From contig JAFUOM010000098.1 in NCBI GenBank assembly GCA_017481885.1, forward strand, positions 1 through 43,167: a stretch of 43,167 nucleotides of DNA. Reading direction: 5' to 3'. Position numbers and translations under genes: made by a program. Source of the DNA: Ruminococcus sp. Its GTDB lineage: Bacteria > Bacillota > Clostridia > Oscillospirales > Acutalibacteraceae. A model generated the notes under the pieces. That model was not told the DNA's origin and did no database searches. It was given only the letters and a program-made list of their open reading frames with translations. Positions 8,881 to 16,657 of the stretch are shown piece by piece (positions within the stretch are counted from its first letter, which is position 1; each line of letters starts with the position of its first letter).

Positions 8881-10155
8881 TTATTCGTCTTTAATGTTAG
8901 CGATAGTCTTGTTTAAGAGCTCTGTGAGAGTAGCTGTGTCATACTTAGCGTCTTCTTTGCAGAGGTTGTTACCAAGTGTACCCATTGGTGTCCAGAATGT
9001 AGCAGCAATATTAACCTGTGGAATAGTGTACTGCGCCTGCTCAAGGATAGCTGAGATAGCTGGGTTTGATGTAACTACTTCAGAAGCAGCAGCTGTTGTG
9101 TTTGAAGGACCCCAAGAGAGCTTCTCTGCACGCTCGAGCTGGCACTCTTCACCTGAGAGGTAGTCAGCGAGGAGCTGGCAAGCGTTAGGAAACTTAGATG
9201 ACTTGTTAACCCCGATGAGCTTGTAACCATGCATTGAGATGATCTGCTTATCTTTGCCGTTTACGTTGATTGTTGGGAGCTTAGCAGCGCCGTAGTTCTC
9301 GCCGAGAATCTTAGAAACTGTTGCAGCGTTCCAGCTACCGTCTACACCAGCAGCAACTGTTGATGGGTCTTCAGCAAGACCAGCAGAGATTTTGTCTGGT
9401 GATGTAGAGAAGAAGATGTCACTGTACTCGTGGAAGAGCTTAGCGAAAGCTTCAAGTGTAGCAACTACTTCAGCTTCATCATAGTCGTTGAATTTCTGAA
9501 CGTCATTTGCTTCACCCTCGAGACCTTCAATCTTAAGGCCACCTGTGAATGGGAACATACATGCGTAAAAACCGCTACCAGCGTCAACGATGAACTTCTT
9601 GTTAGCCTTACGGCAAGCCTCGAAGATTCCCTCTAATGTCTGAGCGTCTTCGTCAGTGATTAATGACTTGTCATAAACGAGGTAGTAACCGTTGTCACCT
9701 GTCTCCGGGTAAGCGAGAAGCATGTCGTTTAATGTAGCAGCTGAGATAGACTCAGCTGAGTTTCTAGCAGTTACATCTTCAGCAAGCTTTGTGTTTACAG
9801 GCATGATAACGCCAGCGTCAGAAAGCCTGTTTAACTGGTCGCAAGCAAAGCTGAATACGTCAGCAGCAGCCTGTGGGTCGTTAAGTAAGTTTGTGGCAGC
9901 ATCGCCTTCGCCCTGAGCTACAACTTCGATAGTGATGTTAGCATCTGGGTACTGAGCGATAAACTTGTCGCACTGACCCTTGAATACATCAAGAGCAGCG
10001 TCTGGAGCCCATACTTTGAGTGTTGCACCAGCTTCTGGCTCGAGGCTTGTAGCAGATGCACCGTCATTTGTTTTTACGTCGTCACTGTCGCCACAGCCTA
10101 CAAATAATGTAGCCATCATGAGAACAGCGAGAATCATAGCAATAATTCTTTTCAT
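8881..10155 (-). CDS. Sugar-type ABC transporter solute-binding lipoprotein, orphan
   Basis: 424 residues, family 1 (MalE-like) extracellular solute-binding protein. Lipoprotein signal with lipobox LFVGC (lipidated Cys21), then an Asp-rich linker and a core beginning ATLKVWAPDAALDVFKGQ, with AADVFSFACDQL and AGVDGSWNA patterns typical of maltodextrin/trehalose binders. It would sit on the outer face of the membrane and deliver a sugar to a permease. No permease or ATPase gene is adjacent, so the partner must be elsewhere. RBS GAAAGGAAA. A good promoter lies at 10259-10287 and the mRNA leader is about 97 nt with small hairpins. Flanked on both sides by tRNA-like repeat copies A and B. Ligand unknown. 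Confidence 0.88.
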   Translation of the reverse strand: MKRIIAMILAVLMMATLFVGCGDSDDVKTNDGASATSLEPEAGATLKVWAPDAALDVFKGQCDKFIAQYPDANITIEVVAQGEGDAATNLLNDPQAAADVFSFACDQLNRLSDAGVIMPVNTKLAEDVTARNSAESISAATLNDMLLAYPETGDNGYYLVYDKSLITDEDAQTLEGIFEACRKANKKFIVDAGSGFYACMFPFTGGLKIEGLEGEANDVQKFNDYDEAEVVATLEAFAKLFHEYSDIFFSTSPDKISAGLAEDPSTVAAGVDGSWNAATVSKILGENYGAAKLPTINVNGKDKQIISMHGYKLIGVNKSSKFPNACQLLADYLSGEECQLERAEKLSWGPSNTTAAASEVVTSNPAISAILEQAQYTIPQVNIAATFWTPMGTLGNNLCKEDAKYDTATLTELLNKTIANIKDE

Positions 10156-10258
10156 GTCGGATTTCCTTTCGTATTTGTATTTTTTATCCCGAGTGAACTC
10201 GGCAAGTGTTAGTAACCGCCGCCAATCCGTTTCAACGGCACTTCATCACTGTGCCTAA

Positions 10259-10287
10259 ATTTTATCATTTGAAAGTGCTTTTTTCAA
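10259..10287 (-). promoter_or_regulatory. Promoter of the orphan solute-binding protein gene
   Basis: On the minus strand TTGAAA (10287-10282), 17-bp spacer, TAAAAT (10264-10259). The leader down to the ATG at 10155 holds two small hairpins (CCGT-TGAA-ACGG and CCGAG-TTCA-CTCGG). Confidence 0.6.
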
Positions 10288-10599
10288 CTCCCTTTGTATT
10301 TTTAATCTAAAACAATATTTTTTAGCTCGTTGTATAGAAAACAAGTTGATGCTTACCTCCTTTCGGAGCTGTATTATTCAGACAGCTATACAGAATAAAC
10401 ATAAACAATTGGCAACTAAATACTATTTTTATTAAAGTTAAAAGATTTAAGCTACATAACGGTATTAAGCGTAAAGCAAAAAATAAGTAATGTTTGTACA
10501 GATATTAACCTGAAATCTGTTCTGGGGAAATTATAAAAACTCATACAAGCGGAAATTCAGTTTTATATGAGCTTTGCTTTAACACTGTTTTTATACTTG
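10288..10599. other. Intergenic stretch with no recognised gene
   Basis: AT-rich. Contains an isolated AAAGGAGGTAAG on the minus strand (about 10352-10363) followed only by a 27-codon TTG frame, and a weak stem CTCATA/TATGAG at 10540-10571 that could end the minus-strand transcript of repeat copy B. Nothing else supported. Confidence 0.4.
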
Positions 10600-10758
10600 A
10601 AAGGTGTGCATCTGACATAACTTGAACCTGCATGAAATTGCGTTCGTATAGACTTGATGTACACGCCTCTTGGTGAGATGCAGTTCTTAAAGTGGGGGAA
10701 AATTCACGCTTCATCAGTGCGATTTACTGTATCTGCATTGTACCATACAGACGCTAAA
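10600..10758 (-). repeat. Dispersed tRNA-like repeat, copy B (putative small RNA)
   Basis: Homologous to copy C over the promoter-like end (TGTATGGTACAATGCAGATAC on the minus strand) and the tRNA-like core (TTTCATGCAGGTTCAAGT). It lacks the copy C terminator hairpin. Here the core is bounded by a perfect 7-bp acceptor-like stem, TGCATCT (10607-10613) with AGATGCA (10676-10682), spanning 76 nt, the size of a tRNA body. The GNRA-capped variable-arm hairpin is weakened (ACGAAC-GCAA-TTTCAT). Confidence 0.6.
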
Positions 10759-10803
10759 ATGGAATTACTTTGATAAAACTAACTCTATAAGTTTAAAACA
10801 CTC

Positions 10804-10832
10804 TTGAAAAATGCAATAGTGAGGTGTATAAT
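10804..10832 (+). promoter_or_regulatory. Promoter of the first TPP-riboswitch transcript
   Basis: TTGAAA (10804-10809), 17-bp spacer, TATAAT (10827-10832), about 18 bp before the riboswitch P1. No equally good promoter is seen before the second riboswitch. Confidence 0.75.
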
Positions 10833-10848
10833 GTAACCACAATTTAAG

Positions 10849-10945
10849 AAACGGGAGCTTGTATACAGGCTGAGAGGAAGGTGTGACCTTCGACCGAGGA
10901 CCTGATTTGGATAATGCCAACGTAGGGATGCCAGATACATCGTAT
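10849..10945 (+). ncRNA. TPP riboswitch 1 (THI element)
   Basis: Has the conserved TPP aptamer strings: ACGGGAGCTTG, CAGGCTGAGAGGAAGG, GACCGAGGACCTGATTTGG, and ATAATGCCAACGTAGGGA, closed by TGTAT/ATACA. It precedes a terminator at 10966-10990 and the ECF S component gene, so high TPP should switch that unit off. The core strand ACCTGATTTGG (10900-10910) is complementary to CCAAATCGGT in the terminator (10974-10983) except for one bulge, giving a readable antiterminator. Confidence 0.95.
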
Positions 10946-10965
10946 CATGGAAAACTGATTTTTAA

Positions 10966-11000
10966 GGAAATTACCAAATCGGTAGTTTCCTTTTATTTTG
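10966..11000 (+). terminator. Intrinsic terminator, expression platform of riboswitch 1
   Basis: GGAAATTACC, loop AAATC, GGTAGTTTCC, then TTTTATTTTG. One G-U pair in an otherwise perfect 10-bp stem. Confidence 0.9.
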
Positions 11001-11076
11001 TATAAATCAACTGCTTCACATTTAAAGATTGTTAGTTATAACGAACCTTAGAAAAGTTTGAGGTGAAAAATATATT

Positions 11077-11589
11077 ATGAAAAATAAAAAAGTACAACTT
11101 ATGTGTATAACCGGCGTTTTTACTGCCTTGGTTTTCGTTGTCACCGCATATCTGCATATTCCAACTAATAATGGATATATCCACGTAGGTGACGGTTTAA
11201 TATATCTTGCTGCTTGCTTATTGCCTTGGCCTTATGCGATGGTGGTAGGTGCAGGTGGAGCGTTTCTTGCAGACTGTCTTACCGGATTTGCTGTTTGGGC
11301 ACCGGGTTCTGTTATAATCAAAGCACTTACTGTTTTGCTCTTTTCAAGCAAGAAAGACAAGGTTATAAATTTGAGAAATTCATTGGCTGTTTTGCCGGCT
11401 ACGATTGTGTGTGCAGGCGGATATTATTTATACGAGTCTTTAATATATGGCAATTTCGTTTCCCCACTCGCAGGTATCCCTGCATCTGTTACACAGTCGG
11501 TAGCAAGTGCTATTGTTTTTATTGCTTTTGGACTTACCGCCGATAAAATGAAAATCAAATCAAAAATCTACGGAGGGAATCTGCGATGA
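11077..11589 (+). CDS. ECF transporter S component, probably for thiamine or a precursor
   Basis: 170 residues, very hydrophobic, about five membrane segments (for example LMCITGVFTALVFVVTAYL at 8-26 and LAACLLPWPYAMVVGAGGAF at 46-65), with the GYIHVGDGLIYLAA segment typical of small ECF substrate-binding (S) components. Such proteins bind a vitamin and dock onto the shared EcfAAT energising module, which is not in this window. Placement behind a TPP riboswitch implies uptake of thiamine or its pyrimidine/thiazole precursor. It resembles the TIGR04002-type family as I recall it. RBS GAGGTG. Overlaps the next gene by 4 nt (ATGA), so the two are translationally coupled. Confidence 0.8.
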   Translation: MKNKKVQLMCITGVFTALVFVVTAYLHIPTNNGYIHVGDGLIYLAACLLPWPYAMVVGAGGAFLADCLTGFAVWAPGSVIIKALTVLLFSSKKDKVINLRNSLAVLPATIVCAGGYYLYESLIYGNFVSPLAGIPASVTQSVASAIVFIAFGLTADKMKIKSKIYGGNLR

Positions 11590-12188
11590 TGACAATTACA
11601 TACCCTGTCACAACGGGACTATACGTTAATATAACCAATCGTTGTCCCTGTGCATGTACATTCTGCGTACGTAATAAAAAAGACCACGTTTTTGAGTCGG
11701 ATTCGCTGTGGCTTGAAAGAGAACCAACTGTACAAGAAATTTGTGATAGCTTAGATACGTGGGATTTATCAAAGTATGAAGAGGTTGTATTCTGCGGTTT
11801 TGGTGAACCTACAGAGCGTCTTTACGATTTGCTTGAAGTAGCAAAATATATCAAATCAAAAAGTGATATTAGAATCCGAATCAATACAAATGGTCTTGCT
11901 GATTTGATATGGAAGAAATCTACAGCGCCTAAACTCAAGGGACTTATTGACGCAGTTTCTATAAGTCTCAATGCTACCAATAAGGAAGATTACCTTGAGG
12001 TGGTTCGCCCTAAATTTGGAATAGAGTCCTTTGATGCTATGCTTCAGTTTACAAAGGATTGTACTGAATATGTTTCCTCTGTTATGATGACAGTTGTGGA
12101 CGTTGTAACAACTAAGGAAGAACAGGAAAAGTGTCGAGAAATCTGCGAATCAGTGGGAGCTATATTTAGAGTTCGTCCTTATAATTGA
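11586..12188 (+). CDS. Radical SAM protein of the TatD-associated type
   Basis: 200 residues. The CX3CX2C iron-sulfur motif is NRCPCACTFCVRNK (Cys20, Cys24, Cys27, with an extra Cys22), followed by LWLEREPT, EVVFCGFGEPTERL (GxGEP SAM-binding motif) and RINTNGLADL. It resembles the short TIGR04038 radical SAM family, whose substrate is unknown. Overlaps the ECF S gene by 4 nt and is followed by the second TPP riboswitch, so it is under TPP control. This suggests a role in salvaging or modifying a thiamine-related compound taken up by the S component; that role is inference. RBS GGAGGG. No TatD gene is visible nearby. Confidence 0.8.
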   Translation: MMTITYPVTTGLYVNITNRCPCACTFCVRNKKDHVFESDSLWLEREPTVQEICDSLDTWDLSKYEEVVFCGFGEPTERLYDLLEVAKYIKSKSDIRIRINTNGLADLIWKKSTAPKLKGLIDAVSISLNATNKEDYLEVVRPKFGIESFDAMLQFTKDCTEYVSSVMMTVVDVVTTKEEQEKCREICESVGAIFRVRPYN

Positions 12189-12219
12189 TATTAGAGTATA
12201 GTTTTTTGACAATTAAATA

Positions 12220-12318
12220 AACGGGAGCTTGTGTTACAGGCTGAGAGGAAGGTGCGACCTTCGACCGAGAACCTGATTTGGATAATGCCAACGTAGGGAT
12301 GCCTGATACAAGGATATT
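12220..12318 (+). ncRNA. TPP riboswitch 2
   Basis: Near-identical to riboswitch 1: ACGGGAGCTTGTGTTACAGG, CTGAGAGGAAGGTGCGACC, ACCTGATTTGGATAATGCCA, ACGTAGGGATG. It stands before thiS and controls the biosynthetic genes. Again ACCTGATTTGG (12271-12281) is complementary to CCAAATCGGT (12347-12356) of its terminator. Confidence 0.95.
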
Positions 12319-12338
12319 AGGAATAACGAAGACCACTC

Positions 12339-12370
12339 GGAAGTTACCAAATCGGTAGCTTCCTTTTTTT
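12339..12370 (+). terminator. Intrinsic terminator, expression platform of riboswitch 2
   Basis: GGAAGTTACC, loop AAATC, GGTAGCTTCC followed by seven T. Stronger T run than in riboswitch 1. Confidence 0.9.
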
Positions 12371-12392
12371 ATTCTATTTCGGAGGTGTATTT

Positions 12393-12587
12393 ATGGTTAA
12401 AATCAACGGAGAGAAACTGAATATTGCAGGTAAGACAGTAGCAGAATACCTTGCAACCACAAATTACGACCCAAAAAGGATCGCAGTTGAACGCAATGGC
12501 GATATAGTTCCAAAATCACAGTACGGAGATACTCTGCTGTGTGATGGTGACAATGTTGAGGTTGTGAGCTTTGTGGGAGGTGGTTAA
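12393..12587 (+). CDS. thiS: Sulfur carrier protein ThiS
   Basis: 64 residues, ubiquitin-fold sulfur carrier ending in the diagnostic diglycine (VVSFVGGG). The C-terminal glycine is adenylated by ThiF and then carries sulfur as a thiocarboxylate to ThiG for thiazole formation. The N-terminal half (VKINGEKLNIAGKTVAEYL) and the IAVERNGDIVPKSQY segment fit the family. RBS CGGAGGTG at 8-bp spacing. First gene after riboswitch 2; the SD of thiF lies inside its last codons. Confidence 0.95.
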   Translation: MVKINGEKLNIAGKTVAEYLATTNYDPKRIAVERNGDIVPKSQYGDTLLCDGDNVEVVSFVGGG

Positions 12588-13224
12588 GCTGATTCCTACA
12601 AAAGAAGAATGGTACAAGGCTTTGTGCGAAAGACACGGTGAAGATATACAAAAGAAATTTACATCTGCAACAGTTGCAATCTGCGGTCTTGGAGGTCTCG
12701 GCTCTAATATCGCTGTTGCACTTGCTCGTGCAGGTGTTGGAAAGCTGATACTAATTGATTTCGATAAGGTTGATATTTCTAATCTTCACCGACAGCAGTA
12801 TAAAGCAAATCAAATCGGTGTAAATAAAACAGAGGCTTTATCTCATAATCTGTGTGAAATTGCTCCATTCACTACAGTTGAAACTCATTGTGTTCGTATT
12901 ACTGAGGACAACGCAGAACAGCTTCTTGATAATGCAGATATTATCTGCGAAGCTTTTGATGATGCCGAAGCTAAAGCAATGCTTACAAATTTGGTTCTTG
13001 AAAAAATGCCGTCAAAATATTTGGTAGTGTCTTCTGGTATGGCAGGAATGGGTAGTGCTAACACAATAAAAACTCGCAGAGTGTCTAAGAAACTGTATAT
13101 CTGCGGTGACGAAGTGAGTGATGTGAACGTTGAAGGTAGTCTTGTATCTTCTCGTGTGATGATTTGTGCCGCACATCAAGCACACACTGTTCTCAGATTA
13201 TTGGCAAACAAATTTGAAGTTTAA
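12580..13224 (+). CDS. thiF: ThiS adenylyltransferase ThiF (family 2)
   Basis: About 210 residues, the short clostridial ThiF form. Rossmann ATP site [19 protein letters not shown], then [17 protein letters not shown] and a catalytic-type [13 protein letters not shown]. It adenylates the ThiS C-terminus. The start is uncertain: in-frame options are TTG 12571, GTG 12580 and CTG 12589. The strong SD GGGAGG (12575-12580) is best placed for CTG 12589 (8-bp spacer), which would also match the usual short N-terminus before the CERHGEDI segment. No zinc-binding cysteine pairs are obvious, as in this subfamily. Lies between thiS and thiG in the riboswitch-2 operon. Confidence 0.9.
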   Translation: MVKLIPTKEEWYKALCERHGEDIQKKFTSATVAICGLGGLGSNIAVALARAGVGKLILIDFDKVDISNLHRQQYKANQIGVNKTEALSHNLCEIAPFTTVETHCVRITEDNAEQLLDNADIICEAFDDAEAKAMLTNLVLEKMPSKYLVVSSGMAGMGSANTIKTRRVSKKLYICGDEVSDVNVEGSLVSSRVMICAAHQAHTVLRLLANKFEV

Positions 13225-13241
13225 GAAAGAAGGATATAAAA

Positions 13242-14012
13242 ATGGATAACGATAAACTTATAATTGGAGGTCACGAGTTTAACTCTCGTTTTATTCTCGG
13301 TTCGGGTAAGTATTCTATGAAGTTAATAGAATCAGCGATTAAAGACGCAGGTGCTGAAATAATCACTCTTGCAGTACGCAGAGCTAATACAAAAGAACAG
13401 GAAAACATACTCGACTATATTCCACAGGGAATTACTTTGCTACCTAATACAAGCGGTGCGAGAAACGCAGAGGAGGCTGTGCGAATTGCCCGTTTAGCAC
13501 GTGAGCTCGGTTGCGGTAATTTTGTAAAAATTGAAATTATGCGTGATTCAAAATACCTTTTGCCTGATAATCAGGAAACTATTAAAGCAACTGAAATCCT
13601 TGCAAAAGAAGGCTTCGTTGTTATGCCGTATATGTATCCTGATTTGAACGTTGCAAGAGATTTGGTGAGCGCAGGTGCGGCATCTGTAATGCCTTTAGCT
13701 TCACCTATCGGTTCTAACAAAGGTCTTGCAACAAAAGAGTTCATTCAGATACTTGTTGATGAAATTGATGTGCCTATTATTGTGGATGCTGGTATAGGCA
13801 GACCATCTCAGGCTTGTGAAGCAATGGAAATGGGTGCAGCAGCGATTATGGCTAATACAGCTCTTGCAACAGCAGGAGATTTACCAATGATGGCTTCTGC
13901 ATTTAAGAACGCTATTGAAGCAGGACGAAAAGCATATCTTTCAGGACTTGGAAGAGTGCTCACTCGTGGTGCTTCTGCATCAGACCCGTTAACAGGCTTT
14001 TTGAGAGATTAA
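13242..14012 (+). CDS. thiG: Thiazole synthase ThiG
   Basis: 256 residues, full length. Forms the thiazole phosphate from DXP, dehydroglycine and ThiS thiocarboxylate. Typical strings: [10 protein letters not shown] near the N-terminus, [16 protein letters not shown] with the imine-forming Lys96, [28 protein letters not shown] phosphate-binding region and [12 protein letters not shown]-barrel, cytoplasmic. RBS AAGAAAGGA. Directly followed by thiH, its dehydroglycine supplier. Confidence 0.96.
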   Translation: MDNDKLIIGGHEFNSRFILGSGKYSMKLIESAIKDAGAEIITLAVRRANTKEQENILDYIPQGITLLPNTSGARNAEEAVRIARLARELGCGNFVKIEIMRDSKYLLPDNQETIKATEILAKEGFVVMPYMYPDLNVARDLVSAGAASVMPLASPIGSNKGLATKEFIQILVDEIDVPIIVDAGIGRPSQACEAMEMGAAAIMANTALATAGDLPMMASAFKNAIEAGRKAYLSGLGRVLTRGASASDPLTGFLRD

Positions 14013-14021
14013 GGAGTGGCT

Positions 14022-15275
14022 ATGGAAAATCAATTTTTTGTAGATTCTGAGCATTTATCAGCAGAAGCACTAAATAAAAAACACAGACTTGAAAATGAGC
14101 CCTCTTTTCGTACTAATCATATGGAATATATGGATGGTATGGAGATCATTGAATCCGACGTTTGTTCAAAGGTTATGGAGCAGATGAAGTCTTACGATTA
14201 CAACAAATATACTGCTACTGATGTAAAGGCGGCACTCGAACACGATGTGTGTACTATTGAAGATTTTAAGGCACTTTTATCTCCGGCGGCTAAGCCTTTT
14301 CTGGAACAAATGGCACAGCGTGCTCGACTTGAAACAATCAAGCATTTCGGTAACACTGTGTATCTTTTCACTCCTCTTTACATAGCTAACTACTGTGAAA
14401 ATTATTGTGTATATTGCGGATTTAACTGCTATAACCATATAAAGAGAATGAAGCTTAATATGGAACAAATAGAAAAAGAAATGAAAGTTATTGCTGACAG
14501 CGGTATGGAAGAAATTCTGATTCTCACAGGTGAAAGCCGAGGTATGAGTAATGTAGAATACATTGGTGAAGCCTGTAAGCTGGCTCGTAAATATTTCCGT
14601 ATGGTAGGGCTTGAAATATACCCTGTCAATACTAATGAATATAACTACTTGCACGAATGTGGAGCTGATTACATAACTGTATTTCAGGAAACCTATGATT
14701 CTGACAAGTATGAAACCCTTCATCTTTTCGGACATAAACGTGTGTGGCCGTATCGCTTTGATGCACAAGAAAGGGCACTTATGGGTGGTATGCGTGGAGT
14801 TGCTTTTTCGGCTTTGCTAGGACTTTCGGATTTCAGAAAAGATGCTTTAGCTAGTGCATTACACATTTATTTCTTACAAAGAAAATACCCTCACGCAGAA
14901 ATGTCGCTTTCTTGCCCTAGACTCAGACCTATTATCAATAACGATAAAATCAATCCATTAGATGTAGGGGAGAGCGAGCTTTGTCAGGTGCTTTGTGCTT
15001 ATCGAATTTTCCTACCGTATGTGGGAATTACTGTGTCTTCACGTGAAAGTGCAGAGTTTCGAAATGGTATAGTGAAAATCGCCGCAACAAAGGTTTCTGC
15101 CGGTGTTTCAACAGGTATAGGCGACCACGATTCTAAATACAACGGAGCTGAAACTGACGAAGTACAGGGCGATGAACAGTTTGAGATTGATGACAACCGA
15201 AGTCTCAATAAGATGTATGAAGATATGGCGGACGAAGGTTTACAGCCAGTGCTTAATGATTATCTGTATGTATAA
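14022..15275 (+). CDS. thiH: 2-iminoacetate synthase ThiH (radical SAM)
   Basis: 417 residues. Radical SAM tyrosine lyase that cleaves tyrosine to dehydroglycine and p-cresol for ThiG; oxygen sensitive, which fits an anaerobe (aerobes often use ThiO). CX3CX2C at Cys125, Cys129, Cys132 within ANYCENYCVYCGFNC; ILTGESRGMS and SLSCPRLRP patterns follow. I chose ATG 14022 because AAGGAG (14011-14016) is 5 bp upstream; a GTG at 14016 is inside the SD. The thiG stop overlaps the start of that SD. Confidence 0.96.
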   Translation: MENQFFVDSEHLSAEALNKKHRLENEPSFRTNHMEYMDGMEIIESDVCSKVMEQMKSYDYNKYTATDVKAALEHDVCTIEDFKALLSPAAKPFLEQMAQRARLETIKHFGNTVYLFTPLYIANYCENYCVYCGFNCYNHIKRMKLNMEQIEKEMKVIADSGMEEILILTGESRGMSNVEYIGEACKLARKYFRMVGLEIYPVNTNEYNYLHECGADYITVFQETYDSDKYETLHLFGHKRVWPYRFDAQERALMGGMRGVAFSALLGLSDFRKDALASALHIYFLQRKYPHAEMSLSCPRLRPIINNDKINPLDVGESELCQVLCAYRIFLPYVGITVSSRESAEFRNGIVKIAATKVSAGVSTGIGDHDSKYNGAETDEVQGDEQFEIDDNRSLNKMYEDMADEGLQPVLNDYLYV

Positions 15276-15285
15276 GGTGAATATA

Positions 15286-15921
15286 ATGAAAAAATTTGAT
15301 ACAAGTTTATATTTTATAACCGACAGTTCTAACTATACTGAACAGGAATTTCTTAACCGTGTTGAAAAGGCGTTGCAGGGTGGTGTTACTTTTTTACAAC
15401 TTCGTGAAAAGGATAAAACAACCCGTGAGTATATTGAGCTTGCTCAGAAAGTACATACTATTACGAGAAAGTATAATGTGCCTCTTATCATTGATGACAG
15501 GGTTGATGTAGCACTTGCTATTGATGCTGAGGGTGTTCACGTTGGACAGAGTGATATGCCTGTAAAATTGGCAAGAAAGCTGATGGGCGAAAACAAGATT
15601 GTTGGAGCTACCACAAAAACAGTTGAGCAGGCAAAAGAAGCCTATGAGCAGGGTGCTGACTATCTTGGTGTTGGTGCTATTTATCCAACTACAACGAAGG
15701 TGAAAACAGTGCTGACTTCTACAGATACATTGAACGACATTTGCAACGCTGTTCCGATTCCTGTTAATGCTATCGGTGGACTAAATAAAGATAACATTGA
15801 TGTTCTTGAGGGGATTCCTGTTGCAGGTATTTGTGTAGTATCTGCAATTATGAAAGCTGATGACCCTAAAAAAGCTACTGAACAACTCAAAGTAAGAGCA
15901 AAGGAACTGAACTTATGTTAA
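15286..15921 (+). CDS. thiE: Thiamine-phosphate synthase ThiE
   Basis: 211 residues, TIM barrel joining HMP-PP and thiazole phosphate to thiamine phosphate. Family strings: YFITDSS at the start, FLQLREKDKTTREYIELA, LIIDDRVDVALAIDAEGVHV, VGQSDMP, GADYLGVGAIYPTTTK and VNAIGGL. ATG 15286 preceded by AAGGTGA just after the thiH stop; a longer in-frame ORF start inside thiH is not credible. Overlaps the next gene by 7 nt. Confidence 0.95.
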   Translation: MKKFDTSLYFITDSSNYTEQEFLNRVEKALQGGVTFLQLREKDKTTREYIELAQKVHTITRKYNVPLIIDDRVDVALAIDAEGVHVGQSDMPVKLARKLMGENKIVGATTKTVEQAKEAYEQGADYLGVGAIYPTTTKVKTVLTSTDTLNDICNAVPIPVNAIGGLNKDNIDVLEGIPVAGICVVSAIMKADDPKKATEQLKVRAKELNLC

Positions 15922-16574
15922 AGGGTGCAATATTTGATTTTGACGGAACGCTTTTTGATTCTATGTTTGTTTGGGAAACAGCGGGAGAAGCCTATCTTTC
16001 TTCTTTAGGAATACAACCAAAAGAAAGCTTGAAAAACTCACTAAAGTCAATGAGTTTAACACAATCAGCTATTTATATCGCTGAAAAGTATGACTTAAAA
16101 CTTGATACTCAGGAAATTATGGACGGTATCAATAAGACAGTAGAAAATTTTTACTTTTATACTGTTGAGCCGAAACAAGGTGTAATTGAGTTTTTTGAGA
16201 TTTTGAAAAGCATGAACGTGAAAATGTGTATTGCTACCGCTACTGACCGCTATCAGGTCGAGGCAGCTCTAAAGCGTTGTGATATGGATACGTTTTTTTC
16301 AGAAATCTTTACTTGTACTGAAGTAGGGTTTGGAAAAGATGAGCCTATAATTTTCCAAAAGGCGATGGAACATTTGGACACATCAAAAGAGGATACTGTT
16401 ATTTTCGAGGATGCTTATCACGCTGTGAATACAGCAAAGGCAAATGGATTTTTAACCGTAGCGGTTTATGATTCCAGCGAGTACAGACAATCAGAGATTA
16501 AAACATTGGCTGATTGTTACCTAGAGGATTTTACACAAGTTAATACATTTTTAAGGTTTTTAGACAATATTTAA
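15915..16574 (+). CDS. HAD-family phosphatase, candidate thiamine-phosphate phosphatase
   Basis: 219 residues, HAD subfamily IA. Motif I IFDFDGTLFDS (Asp nucleophile and acid/base), motif II CIATATDRY, motif III GFGKDEPIIFQKAM and motif IV VIFEDAYHAV. Translationally coupled to thiE (7-nt overlap) and inside the TPP-controlled operon, where neither thiL nor thiN is seen. A likely job is hydrolysis of thiamine phosphate to thiamine, to be re-phosphorylated by a pyrophosphokinase elsewhere, or removal of phosphate from pathway intermediates. Family is certain from motifs; substrate is inference. Confidence 0.85.
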   Translation: MLKGAIFDFDGTLFDSMFVWETAGEAYLSSLGIQPKESLKNSLKSMSLTQSAIYIAEKYDLKLDTQEIMDGINKTVENFYFYTVEPKQGVIEFFEILKSMNVKMCIATATDRYQVEAALKRCDMDTFFSEIFTCTEVGFGKDEPIIFQKAMEHLDTSKEDTVIFEDAYHAVNTAKANGFLTVAVYDSSEYRQSEIKTLADCYLEDFTQVNTFLRFLDNI

Positions 16575-16588
16575 GTTGCAGACTTCAA

Positions 16589-16621
16589 AGCGGTATATTG
16601 GGGGCACCACCTTATACCGCT
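16589..16621 (+). terminator. Hairpin between the HAD phosphatase gene and thiD
   Basis: AGCGGTATA (16589-16597) pairs with TATACCGCT (16613-16621). No T run follows, so it looks like an attenuating or mRNA-stabilising hairpin rather than a full terminator. Confidence 0.4.
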
Positions 16622-16657
16622 GTATAAAACGATGCTGATATTGAAAGGAGATTTTTT

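Noticed and set aside
10290-10370. Leader peptide of about 27 codons behind AAAGGAGGTAAG on the minus strand
   Set aside because: It would need a TTG start with poor spacing, and the solute-binding protein promoter lies inside it.
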